Below, one piece after another: positions 16,317-24,985 of a DNA stretch of 46,928 bases. Both the position numbers and the translations under genes were made by a program. Every line of letters starts with the position of its first letter. Position 1 is the stretch's first letter. Where the stretch lies: contig CAMCTC010000032.1 of assembly GCA_945878355.1 (NCBI GenBank), forward strand, positions 1-46,928. The letters are read 5' to 3'. Origin of the DNA: Bordetella parapertussis. Lineage in GTDB: Bacteria; Pseudomonadota; Gammaproteobacteria; Burkholderiales; Burkholderiaceae_C. The notes under the pieces are model-generated. The model was not told the DNA's origin and ran no database searches. It was given only the letters and a program-made list of their open reading frames with translations.

Positions 16317-17462
16317 TCAGCGTTGCGTTGCGCCGACCGGCAGCAGCAGGTCTGCCAGACGGCGCCGATGGTGCGCGGCGTCACCGTAAGAAAACTGCAG
16401 CCACAGCGCACGCCGCAGGTAGAGCTGGGCGTCGCACTCGTAGGTGAAGCCGAAACCACCGTGGAACTGCACCGCGCGGTCACCGGCGAAGACGAAGGAG
16501 TCCCCTGACTCGGCCTTGGCCATGCGCAGCGCGATCTCGGCGTCCTCGCCCGCCGCCAGCAGCGTCGCAGCGTGATAGAGGTGCGAGCGCGAGCGCTCCA
16601 GCCCGATCAGGATCTCGGCTGCCGGATGCTTGAGCGACTGGTAGGCGCCGATCTTGCGGCCGAACGCAGTGCGCAGGTTCAGGTAGTCGACCACCACGTC
16701 GAGAACGCCGGCGATGCCGCCAGCGGCCTCGGCCGTCGCCAGCAGCAGTGCAGCATGGCGCACGGCGGACAGCGCCCGTCGGGCCGCCTCGCCGCGAATC
16801 AACGCGGTAGCTGGCACGCTGACGCCGGTCAGGTCGACGCGGTAGCTGCGACGCGTCTCGTCGATCACCACTTCACGCTGAATTCGCTGCGCTTGCAGAT
16901 CGGATGCGCGAACCAGCACCAGCGCGGGCGCACCGTCCAGCGCAACCGACACCAGCATCATCTCGGCCACCGCTGCGTCGCAGACCAAGGTCTTGGCGCC
17001 ACTCAAATGGATCGCATCGCCCTGCAGCACCGCCCGGGTCTCGATGTCGTCGAGCTGCCAGTTGCCATCGGACTCGAACAGCGCGACCGTGCCGATCGCG
17101 CCCTGGTTGAGCCCGGGCAACCAGGCCGCTTGCTGGGCACTGCTGGCGCCGGCCAGCAAACCCTGGATCAGGCACTGGGTGCCGGCAAAAGGCGTGCTCA
17201 GCAGATGGCGACCCATAGGCTCGCAGATCGTCGCGGCTTCGGCCAGCGTCAGCCCGCTGCCACCGTGGGCCTCAGGGATCGCGATGCCGGCCCAGCCCAG
17301 CGCGACCATCTCGCGCCAGACCGCCGCGTCGAAACCCTGATCGGTCAGCAAGGCGCTGCGAACCGCCTGGATCGAAGACTTGGCGCGGCAAAAGTTGGTC
17401 GCGCTGTCGAGCAGCATGGCTTGCTCGTCGCTGAAGCTGATGCGATGGTTCAGGTTGTGCAT
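16317..17462 (-). CDS. Acyl-CoA dehydrogenase, second subunit of a pair
   Basis: Flavoprotein-family dehydrogenase that would introduce a 2,3-double bond in an acyl-CoA. The 381-residue product has the ACAD N-terminal helical region (FSDEQAMLLDSA), a middle beta domain, and the C-terminal segment QFHGGFGFTYECDAQLYLRRA. The classical YEG base motif of medium-chain enzymes is absent. Its ATG is 4 bp after the stop of the upstream acyl-CoA dehydrogenase, so the two are almost certainly co-translated and probably form a heteromeric enzyme, as for FadE pairs in steroid and isoprenoid degradation. The start at 17462 is set by the family N-terminus. Confidence 0.88.
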   Translation of the reverse strand: MHNLNHRISFSDEQAMLLDSATNFCRAKSSIQAVRSALLTDQGFDAAVWREMVALGWAGIAIPEAHGGSGLTLAEAATICEPMGRHLLSTPFAGTQCLIQGLLAGASSAQQAAWLPGLNQGAIGTVALFESDGNWQLDDIETRAVLQGDAIHLSGAKTLVCDAAVAEMMLVSVALDGAPALVLVRASDLQAQRIQREVVIDETRRSYRVDLTGVSVPATALIRGEAARRALSAVRHAALLLATAEAAGGIAGVLDVVVDYLNLRTAFGRKIGAYQSLKHPAAEILIGLERSRSHLYHAATLLAAGEDAEIALRMAKAESGDSFVFAGDRAVQFHGGFGFTYECDAQLYLRRALWLQFSYGDAAHHRRRLADLLLPVGATQR

Positions 17463-17466
17463 GGCA

Positions 17467-18657
17467 TCAATCCTTGGGCAGGCCGAGCACGCGCTCGCCG
17501 ATGATGTTGGCCTGGATCTGGCTGGTGCCGCCGCCGATGGTGCTGGCAAACGAGTTGAGGTAGGCGCGCTGCCATTTGCCGCCTTCGACCGCCTGCCCGT
17601 CGCCGATCCAGCGCGCCGCATGCGCGCCCTGTAGCGACAGCGCGAACTGGGTCATGCGGCGTCGGTGCTCGGTCACACGCAACTTGCCAGACAGCGCAAT
17701 CGCATCGGGCCGCTCGCTGCACAGCGCAGGGATTGCCGCTCGCGTAGCGCAAAGCTGGTCGCCTTGGTCCTCGATCAGAAAGCGCACGAGTTGGTCGCGA
17801 ACGAACGGATCTTCCACTGCCGGTCGGCCGTCGCGCCGTGAACGCAGCGCCAGATCGACGACATCGCCCACGCCCATGGACACCCTTGCCAGACCGCCGG
17901 CCTGACCGCCGCTGGCGCCGCGCTCGAAGGTCAGCGTCGTCATCGCGATCTTCCAGCCATCGCCCTCTTGCCCCATCAGGCAGCTCGCGGGGATGCGCGC
18001 ATCGTTGAAGAAGGTCTGGTTGAAACCATATTCGCCGGTGAGCTTGCGGATCGGCCTGGCCTCGATGCCGGGCACCTGCATCGGTACCAGGAAGTACGAC
18101 AAGCCGCCGTAGCGGCGCTGTTCCGGGTTGGTGCGGGCCAGCAGGATCATGTACTTGGCGTGGCTGCCCAGGCTGGTCCAGATCTTCGAACCGTTGACCA
18201 CGTACTCGTCGCCATCGCGGATCGCGCGGGTTTGGGTGTTCGCCAAATCCGAGCCTTGATCAGGCTCAGAAAAGCCCTGGCACCAGATGTCATCGGCATT
18301 GAGGATGCCGCGGATATAGCGCTGCTTGTCGGCCTCGGAGCCGATCGCCAGGATCAGCGGGCCGGCCCAGTTCAGGCCGATGGTGTTGGGCACGAACGGC
18401 AGTTTCTGGCGCGCCATCTCGGCGTTGACGATGTCCTGGTAAGCCTGCGGCCGACCGCCACCGCCATAGGCCGCGGGCCATGCCATCCCGAGGTAGCCGG
18501 CCTCGTAAATCTTGCGCTGCCAGTCGCGCAGGTAGGCGAACTGGGCTTCATTGCCGACCTCCATGAAGGATTCGGGCAACAGGAAACCAGGGTCTGGTGG
18601 CCGGTTGTCGCGGAACCAGGTTTCAACTTCGCGGCGGAACTCAAGCAGATCGGTCAT
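17467..18657 (-). CDS. Acyl-CoA dehydrogenase, first subunit of a pair
   Basis: ACAD family member of 396 residues, first gene of a two-gene unit. Visible are the substrate/FAD segments WCQGFSEPDQGSDL and WTSLGSHAKYMI, plus the C-terminal FAD-binding GGTSQIQANIIGERVLGLP. The position of the usual YEG glutamate reads GGG, so the base must come from elsewhere or from the partner subunit. It is divergent from the MaoC hydratase gene, which would act on its enoyl-CoA product, with a 227-bp control gap between. Start 18657 is the natural family start (MTDLLEFRREV). Confidence 0.9.
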   Translation of the reverse strand: MTDLLEFRREVETWFRDNRPPDPGFLLPESFMEVGNEAQFAYLRDWQRKIYEAGYLGMAWPAAYGGGGRPQAYQDIVNAEMARQKLPFVPNTIGLNWAGPLILAIGSEADKQRYIRGILNADDIWCQGFSEPDQGSDLANTQTRAIRDGDEYVVNGSKIWTSLGSHAKYMILLARTNPEQRRYGGLSYFLVPMQVPGIEARPIRKLTGEYGFNQTFFNDARIPASCLMGQEGDGWKIAMTTLTFERGASGGQAGGLARVSMGVGDVVDLALRSRRDGRPAVEDPFVRDQLVRFLIEDQGDQLCATRAAIPALCSERPDAIALSGKLRVTEHRRRMTQFALSLQGAHAARWIGDGQAVEGGKWQRAYLNSFASTIGGGTSQIQANIIGERVLGLPKD

Positions 18658-18884
18658 CTCGGCACTCCATCTCGGATGCATTCTGGCATCGCATCCCCTG
18701 CGGGCTGACGCCTGCCGGACAGTTAGAGCGCGATGTTTCGCCGGATCGACGAGACACAGTGACAGGGCATTCGGGAAATCACCGAGCCTCAAAGTGCTGC
18801 TGAGACACCACCGCGACCTTGCGCCGGCGCAATCCTGGCTTAGAGTCGGGCCAAACAACCCTGACGGCATCCTGCCGCAACACC

Positions 18885-19757
18885 ATGCCCACCTACGACG
18901 CAAAAGCCCTCCTTCCCGACGGCCAGCCCGGCCCCTGGGGCCAGCCGGTCAGCATCGCCTACGACCAGCGCGATGTGTTGCTGTACGCGGTGGGCATCGG
19001 CATCCAGGATCTGCGCTTCGCCTATGAGGGACACCCGGGCTTTGCGGTCTTCCCGACCTTTGCAATCCGCTGGGGTGGCGCTGGCACACCGATCGACCGG
19101 GTCGCCATGCCTGTTTCGCCTGGACCACTCAACATTGATGCCGAACGCCAGATCGAACAACTGCGGCCGCTGCCACTGGCAGGCAAGGTGACGGTGGTGT
19201 CGAGGTTGATCGCCGTCCACCCGCGCGGCAAAGGCAATGCCTTCGTCGAATCGGAGAGCCAGGTGATGGACGCCGACGGCCAGGTCTGCGTGCGCATGGT
19301 CAGCGGCTCGTTCAGGCGCGGGATTGAGCAGCTCGGCGACATCGCCGCTTTCGAGGGTCGAGGCCAGACACGGTCGGTCAAGATCGATCTGCCGGCACGC
19401 CCCGCCGATGTCGATGTCAGCGCCGTGATCGCGGTCAACCAAGCCCATCTCTACCGTTTGTCCGGCGACTACAACCCCTTGCACATCGACCCGGCAGCAG
19501 CACAGTTCGGCGGCTTCCAGACGCCAATCCTGCACGGCCTGTGCACCTTCGGCCATTGCGCCCAGCTGCTGCTGAGCGCGCTGTGTGGCGGTGACCCTGC
19601 GCGCTTCAAGTCGCTCAGGCTGCGCTTCTCGTCGCCGGTGTACCCGGGCGAGACCTTGCGTGTGCTGGCCTGGCACGATGGCCCCGGCCGGGTGGTGTTC
19701 GAGGCGCGGGTCGGCGACAAGCCGGTGGTCGCCAACGCGTATTTCGAATACGTCTAG
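18885..19757 (+). CDS. MaoC-like double hot-dog enoyl-CoA hydratase
   Basis: Hydrates 2-enoyl-CoA to (R)-3-hydroxyacyl-CoA. The 290-residue length matches the double hot-dog form (as in the hydratase 2 part of peroxisomal multifunctional enzyme 2). The catalytic motif is in the C-terminal half: SGDYNPLHID (193-202), with Asp195 and His200, followed by FGGFQTPILHGLCTFG. The N-terminal half is the degenerate substrate-cradling hot-dog, beginning with the YAVGIG segment. It is divergent from the acyl-CoA dehydrogenase pair, so the two transcripts provide consecutive beta-oxidation steps. The start ATG at 18885 gives a typical opening; the upstream frame has no homology. Confidence 0.92.
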   Translation: MPTYDAKALLPDGQPGPWGQPVSIAYDQRDVLLYAVGIGIQDLRFAYEGHPGFAVFPTFAIRWGGAGTPIDRVAMPVSPGPLNIDAERQIEQLRPLPLAGKVTVVSRLIAVHPRGKGNAFVESESQVMDADGQVCVRMVSGSFRRGIEQLGDIAAFEGRGQTRSVKIDLPARPADVDVSAVIAVNQAHLYRLSGDYNPLHIDPAAAQFGGFQTPILHGLCTFGHCAQLLLSALCGGDPARFKSLRLRFSSPVYPGETLRVLAWHDGPGRVVFEARVGDKPVVANAYFEYV

Positions 19758-19809
19758 CCCTGGCGCGCCAAGCGTTCTCAAGAAAATGTGGCTTGGCCAC
19801 TTTGCTTGA

Positions 19810-19854
19810 CCCCCCATGGGGGGCGGCCGGCGTCAGCCGGCCTCGGGGCGCTCA
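19810..19854 (-). repeat. 45-bp GC-rich palindromic element, copy A, at the SulP gene end
   Basis: Read on the minus strand this element begins with the SulP stop TGA and continues GCGCCCCGAGGCCGGC, then an inverted GCCGGCC and finally CCCCCCATGGGGGG, so it contains two strong hairpins. It matches copy B (24040-24084) at 39 of 45 positions. In this place it looks like a gene-end terminator-type repeat. Confidence 0.8.
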
Positions 19855-21651
19855 GATCGAGTGCGACCATGGCGCCCCAGGGCGCGTGCTGCACTCGTCG
19901 AACAAACGCACGGTGCAGTTCGCGCAGACGGATTCGTCAAGCCGTGACACGATACTGGCGATCGCACTGTGCTTGTCCGGGAACACCCGGTCTGCTCCCA
20001 AACGCTGCAGGAAACCGGTTCGGTGCCACAGCGCCAGCACTTGCGGACGCGGGCGGTGGAAATACAAATCACCCCCGACTTCGCGGCGCTTGATGCGCTC
20101 GTTGTCCCACAGATCGGCGCCGGCGAGATCGATCGAGTTCATGCTCTTGGCCATCACCAGCAGGTGGCGTTGGTTCAACGAAGCGTCCGGCCCGCGCAAC
20201 GCGCGCAGGTGTTCAGCCACATGCGACGCGGCACCAAACCACACCGACCCCTCCATCCGCAGGAGCTTGAGCTGCGGGCATTCGGGCAGCGTGCCGCCGG
20301 GTGCGCCGTCGATCACGACAAATGGCCGCCCCATGCGCTGACTGTCGAATCCCATGCTGCGAAGCGCTGGCTTGGCCATGCGTTGCAGATAGACGACCAG
20401 CGAGCACATCACACCGATCAGCACCGCCACCTCCAGGCGCAGCGTCAGCGTGGCGACAGCGGTGGTCAGCGCGATGCCGAACTCGCTGCGGTCCAGCCGC
20501 CAGACGCGGGCCCAGGCCGGACGGTCGACCAGCGCCCAGGCCACCACCCCCAGCAGCGCGCTGACGCCGGCCATCGGGATCCAGGCCAGCAATGGACCCG
20601 CCAGCGCCACCAACAGCAGCAACCACAACGCAGCCGCCACACCGGCCAAAGGCGTCCTGGCGCCAGCTTCGAGGTTGGGCAGCGAGCGGTTGAGCGAGCC
20701 GCAGACGATCAACCCGGATCCAAAACCGGCGCTCAGGTTGGCCAATCCCTGACCCAGGCATTCCCGGTTGGCGTCGACCACCTGGCCAGTTCGTGCACCC
20801 AGCACCTTGGCGATGGCCGTTGATTGCCCCAGCGCGACAACGGTCAGCGCCAGCGCCGCCGCCAGCATCTGAGGCAGCAGCGGCGCCAGCCGCGAGGCCT
20901 CGGCGAATGGCCACTGCCAGATCGGCCAGGCCGACGGTGGGCTGCCCACACGCAGCGGCGCCGGCCAAGCCAAGCCAGACGCGCCGGGCTGGCTGACCCA
21001 CCAGCAAGCAGCAACAGCCACCAGCAAGGCCAGCAGCATATGCGGGCCACGCCGCCACCACAGCCGTCCGGCCACGGCCACCGCCAGCGTCAGCCCGCCC
21101 ACCGCCAGCGAGCTGACCGAGACACCTGTCGCCAACGCCTGCCAGGGTGAGGCACGACCTGTAGCGCCCATCAGACCTGCCAGCGCGTACCAGCCGATCA
21201 AGCCGGCAGCGCCGCTGGTGAATCCCAGCATCACCGACGGCGAAATGAAGTTCGCCAGCGAGCCCAGTCGCGCCAGCGCCAGCGCCAACTGCATCAAACC
21301 CACGAAAAGCGTCAGCGTCAGCGCCAACGGCACCACCAGGCTGGCGTCGCCGGCAGCCAGCGGCACCAGCATCGCCCCCAGCGCCAGCGAGGTGGCGTTG
21401 GTCGGTCCCGACACGACCTGACGGCTCGACCCCGCCAGCGCTGCCACCGCGCAAGGCAGCACCGCAGCAGCCAGCCCCATCGCCGGCGGCAAACCGGCCA
21501 GCGCGGCAAAGGCGATCGCCTGAGGCAGCACCAGCACCGCGCCCAGCAGACCGGCCAGCACATCAGCGCGCAAGCTGCTGGCGTCGACCTCGCGCACCCA
21601 AGGCCCGAGCAGGCGGGCGAGGCGTGGAGACAGCGAAGACAGATCGACCAT
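19852..21651 (-). CDS. SulP/SLC26-family anion transporter
   Basis: Integral membrane anion transporter of the SulP family, 599 residues. Many hydrophobic segments fill residues 25-430, including the family signature region (FAALAGLPPAMGLAAAVLP and SGPTNATSLALGAM), followed by a cytoplasmic STAS-like domain from about 450 (FVVIDGAPGGTLPECPQLKL, then VMAKSMNSIDLAGADLW). Substrates in the family include sulfate, bicarbonate and dicarboxylates; nothing here decides between them. The C-terminus is cysteine-bearing (VCANCTVRLFDEC), which is unusual for the family. The stop is the first triplet of a dispersed palindromic repeat. It lies downstream of a LysR gene on the same strand but beyond a terminator, so it probably has its own promoter. 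Confidence 0.9.
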   Translation of the reverse strand: MVDLSSLSPRLARLLGPWVREVDASSLRADVLAGLLGAVLVLPQAIAFAALAGLPPAMGLAAAVLPCAVAALAGSSRQVVSGPTNATSLALGAMLVPLAAGDASLVVPLALTLTLFVGLMQLALALARLGSLANFISPSVMLGFTSGAAGLIGWYALAGLMGATGRASPWQALATGVSVSSLAVGGLTLAVAVAGRLWWRRGPHMLLALLVAVAACWWVSQPGASGLAWPAPLRVGSPPSAWPIWQWPFAEASRLAPLLPQMLAAALALTVVALGQSTAIAKVLGARTGQVVDANRECLGQGLANLSAGFGSGLIVCGSLNRSLPNLEAGARTPLAGVAAALWLLLLVALAGPLLAWIPMAGVSALLGVVAWALVDRPAWARVWRLDRSEFGIALTTAVATLTLRLEVAVLIGVMCSLVVYLQRMAKPALRSMGFDSQRMGRPFVVIDGAPGGTLPECPQLKLLRMEGSVWFGAASHVAEHLRALRGPDASLNQRHLLVMAKSMNSIDLAGADLWDNERIKRREVGGDLYFHRPRPQVLALWHRTGFLQRLGADRVFPDKHSAIASIVSRLDESVCANCTVRLFDECSTRPGAPWSHSI

Positions 21652-21839
21652 GGCATGAGCGTAGCAGCAGCGGCGCGCGCCACGCGGGGAACAGCCCTCA
21701 GCAAGGGCCAGGCCGGGCACCACAGCAACCCGGCGCTGGCCGCGTTGATCGACAGGAGGCACACCGAGCCTGACCTGACCTGACGCGGCGCCGCGCTCGG
21801 CCGGGCGTGGCGCTGCTTTGGGTCAAAGTGCGTTACAGC

Positions 21840-21869
21840 AAAAACCGCCTGACGGTCATCCTTCGGCGG
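21840..21869 (-). terminator. Terminator after the LysR gene at 21871-22773
   Basis: On the minus strand CCGCC (21865-21869) and GGCGG (21845-21849) pair across a 15-nt loop and are followed by five T (complement of 21840-21844). The short stem makes it a moderate terminator. The LysR stop itself lies in a palindrome GGCCTACCCTAGGCC (21868-21882). Confidence 0.55.
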
Positions 21870-21870
21870 C

Positions 21871-22773
21871 CTAGGGTAGGCCGTGGCTGACGCCGCTCGC
21901 CAGCGCATCGGCAGCGTGGGCTGCAAATGCCCGTATCAAGCGAGCTTCGCAGCGGCTAGCGAGCCAGATCAGGTGGACATGGGTGGCCATCTGAGCTTCG
22001 ATGAACGGGATGCCGACGACCCCCGGACCCGGCACGAAGCCCGCGTCCGAGACGACGCCCAGCCCCAAGCCCTGGGCCACGGCCTCGCGCACTGCCTCTC
22101 GGCTGCCAACGCGCAGGCTGGTGCGGATCACCACGCCGGCCTGGACCAGATTGCGTTCGAAGACGCGCTGAGTCGTCGATCCTCCTTCCCGGCTGACAAA
22201 GGCCTCACCCGCCACATCAGCCAGGCGGACCCGAGGCACGGCCGCCAGCCGGTGACCGCGCGGCGCCACGAGCCACAGCTGTTGGCGCCGCAGCGGCAAG
22301 GCCTGGATCAAGTCATCCGAGGGCCGGGCCACGACCACGCCCAAGTCGGCAACACAGTCGCGCACCTGCGCCAGCACCATCGCACTGTCGCCGGTGGCCA
22401 CCTGGACCTGCAGGTGCGGATGCTCGGCCCGAAAGCCACGCAGCAAGCGCATCACGTTGTAGGGCCCCACCGCCGCGATGCGCAGCTCGCCGGTCAGCAC
22501 GCTGCCATTGGCGCTGAGCAGGCCAAGCGCTTCCGCTTCGATCTCGAACAGCCGGTGGGTGCGCTCGCGCAGCGCAGCGCCCAGCGGCGCGATCGAAATG
22601 CGCCGACCGCGGCGGTAGAACAACTCGACCTGGAAATGGCGCTCCAGTTCAGCCAGCTGCGCGCTCAGCGTGGGTTGGCTGACGCCAGCCAACCTGGCGC
22701 CACCAGTGATCGTTCCGGCGCGTGCCACGGCATGGAAGGCGCGCAACAAGGTCATTAGCTTCATCGATTCCAC
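21871..22773 (-). CDS. LysR-family transcriptional regulator of the adjacent ABC importer
   Basis: LysR-type regulator of 300 residues. The N-terminal winged HTH covers residues 1-65 (FHAVARAGTITGGARLAGV, then SQPTLSAQLAELERHF), and the rest is a two-lobed effector domain starting near residue 95 (GELRIAAVGPYNVM). It is divergent from the Ugp-like importer operon across a 106-bp gap with repeats, the classical LysR arrangement, so that operon is its likely target. From memory, regulators of organophosphonate and phosphodiester uptake operons can be of this type, but the effector is not readable from sequence. Confidence 0.9.
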   Translation of the reverse strand: MESMKLMTLLRAFHAVARAGTITGGARLAGVSQPTLSAQLAELERHFQVELFYRRGRRISIAPLGAALRERTHRLFEIEAEALGLLSANGSVLTGELRIAAVGPYNVMRLLRGFRAEHPHLQVQVATGDSAMVLAQVRDCVADLGVVVARPSDDLIQALPLRRQQLWLVAPRGHRLAAVPRVRLADVAGEAFVSREGGSTTQRVFERNLVQAGVVIRTSLRVGSREAVREAVAQGLGLGVVSDAGFVPGPGVVGIPFIEAQMATHVHLIWLASRCEARLIRAFAAHAADALASGVSHGLP

Positions 22774-22788
22774 CTATATGTAGCGCTA

Positions 22789-22861
22789 GATTGCCAACCA
22801 AATTTGTCATGGCTGTGACACGGCCAGCGGTCAAAGTCCGAACTGTCACCGATTGCCAACC
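22789..22861. promoter_or_regulatory. LysR/ABC-operon intergenic repeats
   Basis: GATTGCCAACC occurs at 22789-22799 and again at 22851-22861, 62 bp apart in direct orientation. Between them TGTCA-TGGCTG-TGACA (22805-22820) is a perfect inverted repeat of the size expected for a LysR-type site. The copies flank most of the 106-bp divergent gap. Confidence 0.5.
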
Positions 22862-22879
22862 GCCGGAGCCCTCTCACCC

Positions 22880-24025
22880 ATGGCCGATATCCAGATCAAG
22901 CGCCTGAAAAAATCGTTCGGCGCCACCAACGTGCTCAAAGGCGTGAGCCTGGCCGTTCAGGACGGCGAGTTCATCTCGCTGGTCGGACCGTCGGGCTGCG
23001 GAAAATCCACGCTGCTGCGCATCCTGGCAGGGCTGGAGACTCAGGACGCGGGCGAGGTCCACATGGCCGGGCGCTGCATGGACGCGTTAGCGCCGGGCGC
23101 GCGTGACATTGCGATGGTGTTTCAGTCCTATGCGCTGTACCCACACCTCAATGTCTACGACAACATCGCCGTGCCGCTGCGGGTGCGCCGGCTCAGCCGC
23201 TGGCAGCGACTGCCGCTGCTCGGCGCGGTCTGGCCGGGCAGTCGCGGCGCACGCCGGCAGATCGATGCCGAGGTGCGCGCGGCAGCGCAACTGCTAGACA
23301 TCAGCCACCTACTGGCGCGCAAGCCGGGCCAGCTCTCGGGCGGCCAGCGCCAGCGCACGGCGCTGGGCCGGGCGATGGTGCGGCGGCCGCAGGCCTTTCT
23401 GATGGACGAGCCACTGTCCAACCTGGACGCCAACCTGCGGGTGCAGATGCGTAGCGAGATCGGCGCATTGCACCGCTCGCTGGGCAGCACTTTCGTCTAC
23501 GTCACCCACGACCAGACCGAGGCGATGACCATGTCCGACCGGCTCGCGGTGATGATGGGCGGCGAGTTGCTGCAGGTCGCCAGCCCGGCCGAGATCTATT
23601 TCAACCCGGCCGACCTGCGGGTGGCCGAGTTTGTAGGCAACCCGCGGCTCAACCGCTTGGACTGCGAAACCGATGCTGACGGGCGCGTGCTGCACCGCGG
23701 CAGGCCTCTGACGCTGCGTCTGGCGGCTGCCGCACCGGCAGGCCAGCATGTGACGCTGGGCTTGCGGCCCGAGGCGCTGCGCTACGGGGCCTGGTCACGG
23801 GGCTGTCTGGCCGCCACCATCACCGGCCACGAACACCTGGGCGGCGAGGTGTTGGTGCAAGCCGAGCTCAGTGACGGCGGCGAATCGGTGGTGGCGCGCT
23901 GCGACGCGCTGGGCGCGCTGCCCGAGCGTGGCGCGTTGGTGGGCATCGACTTCGAGCCCGGCCGGGCGCTGGTATTCGACGCCACGGGCCGGCGCTTGGC
24001 GCTGGCGGACGACCGGCATGGCTGA
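22880..24025 (+). CDS. ABC importer ATPase, UgpC/MalK type
   Basis: Nucleotide-binding subunit of a CUT1-type importer, 381 residues. Walker A is GPSGCGKST (36-44), Q-loop FQSYALYPHL (81-90), signature LSGGQ (152-156) and Walker B FLMDEP (173-178), and a C-terminal OB-type regulatory domain follows. Residues about 103-128 (RRLSRWQRLPLLGAVWPG and on) form an insertion between Q-loop and signature not usual in UgpC/MalK. Start 22880 is the family start. It overlaps the first permease by 8 bp and heads a six-gene unit ending in a phosphodiesterase and a phosphatase. Confidence 0.92.
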   Translation: MADIQIKRLKKSFGATNVLKGVSLAVQDGEFISLVGPSGCGKSTLLRILAGLETQDAGEVHMAGRCMDALAPGARDIAMVFQSYALYPHLNVYDNIAVPLRVRRLSRWQRLPLLGAVWPGSRGARRQIDAEVRAAAQLLDISHLLARKPGQLSGGQRQRTALGRAMVRRPQAFLMDEPLSNLDANLRVQMRSEIGALHRSLGSTFVYVTHDQTEAMTMSDRLAVMMGGELLQVASPAEIYFNPADLRVAEFVGNPRLNRLDCETDADGRVLHRGRPLTLRLAAAAPAGQHVTLGLRPEALRYGAWSRGCLAATITGHEHLGGEVLVQAELSDGGESVVARCDALGALPERGALVGIDFEPGRALVFDATGRRLALADDRHG

Positions 24026-24956
24026 GCTCAGCGTGCTTCTGAGCGCCCAGAGGCCGGCCGAAGCTGGCCGCCCCACATGGGGGCCGCGCTGGCCGCTGCG
24101 CATCGGTCACGCGCTGGCCGCGCCGGCGATGCTGCTGATGCTGGTGCTGCTGATCGGACCGCTGCTGGTGGTGCTGGGTCTGTCGTTGACCGACTATCAA
24201 CTCGGCGCCGAGGGCCTGGCCTTCATCGGCCTGGACAACTACCGCGCGCTGGGCGGCGACCGCGTGTTCTGGAAGTCGCTGAGCAACACCGCGCTGTACA
24301 GCCTGGTGGTGGTGCCGGGCTCGGTCGGGCTGGGGCTGGGCGCCGCGTTGCTGATCCAGGGCGTCGGGCGTGGCCAGGCGGCCTATCGGGCAGTGTTCTT
24401 CCTGCCGGTGATGGCCACGCTGATTGCGATGGCGCTGGTCTGGGAGTTCATGCTGCACCCGAGCTTCGGCCTGGTGAACCTCAGCCTGCGCGGCATCGGC
24501 ATGGCGCCGCGCAACTGGCTCAACGACGAGGACCTGGCGCTGTGGGTGCTGGCGGTGATCGGCATTTGGCAGAGTTTCGGCTTCAACATGGTGTTGTTCA
24601 GCGCCGGCCTGCTCGGCATCCCGCGCCCGCTCTACGAGGCCGCCGCGATCGACGGCGTGCCGGCCGGCTGGGCGCGTTTCCGGCTGGTGACCTGGCCGAT
24701 GCTCGCGCCCGTCACGCTGTTCGTGGTGGTGGTCAGCAGCATCAAGTCATTCCAGGTCTTCGACACCGTGCAGGTGCTGACCAAGGGCGGGCCCAACAAG
24801 GCCACCGAGGTGCTGGTCTACACCCTGTACGCCGAGGGCTTTGAGTTCTTCCGCTCCGGCTACGCCTCGGCGGTGACGGTGGTGTTCCTGGCCATCGTGC
24901 TGCTGATCACCGTCGTCAAGACACGCTGGCTCGACCGCCGGGTGCACTACGCCTGA
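24018..24956 (+). CDS. ABC importer permease, UgpA type
   Basis: Inner-membrane permease of 312 residues with six predicted membrane segments. The EAA loop EAAAIDGVPAGWARF sits in the second half, where the ATPase docks. The ATG overlaps the ATPase stop by 8 bp, so translation is coupled. The first 22 or so residues (MAELSVLLSAQRPAEAGRP) are encoded by a dispersed 45-bp palindromic repeat that elsewhere marks a gene end; the recognisable permease starts near residue 30 (RIGHALAAPAMLL). Confidence 0.9.
   Translation: MAELSVLLSAQRPAEAGRPTWGPRWPLRIGHALAAPAMLLMLVLLIGPLLVVLGLSLTDYQLGAEGLAFIGLDNYRALGGDRVFWKSLSNTALYSLVVVPGSVGLGLGAALLIQGVGRGQAAYRAVFFLPVMATLIAMALVWEFMLHPSFGLVNLSLRGIGMAPRNWLNDEDLALWVLAVIGIWQSFGFNMVLFSAGLLGIPRPLYEAAAIDGVPAGWARFRLVTWPMLAPVTLFVVVVSSIKSFQVFDTVQVLTKGGPNKATEVLVYTLYAEGFEFFRSGYASAVTVVFLAIVLLITVVKTRWLDRRVHYA
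24040..24084 (+). repeat. 45-bp GC-rich palindromic element, copy B, inside a permease gene
   Basis: TGAGCGCCCAGAGGCCGGCC followed by an imperfect GGCCGGC inverted arm and ACATGGGGGC. It matches copy A (19810-19854) at 39 of 45 positions, in the opposite orientation. Here it lies within the 5' end of the permease reading frame (codons 8-23), with its TGA out of frame. Confidence 0.8.
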
Positions 24957-24985
24957 AACGCAGCTCAGACGCCCATCAAACCACC

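Noticed and set aside
22781..22788. LacI operator in the LysR/ABC gap
   Set aside because: Only the 8-bp TAGCGCTA core is shared; the flanking GGT and TC of the true sites are missing.
22805..22849. Pho box before the phosphodiester importer
   Set aside because: TTGTCAT and a CTGTCAC are present, but the spacing and orientation do not match two direct 7-bp repeats 4 bp apart.
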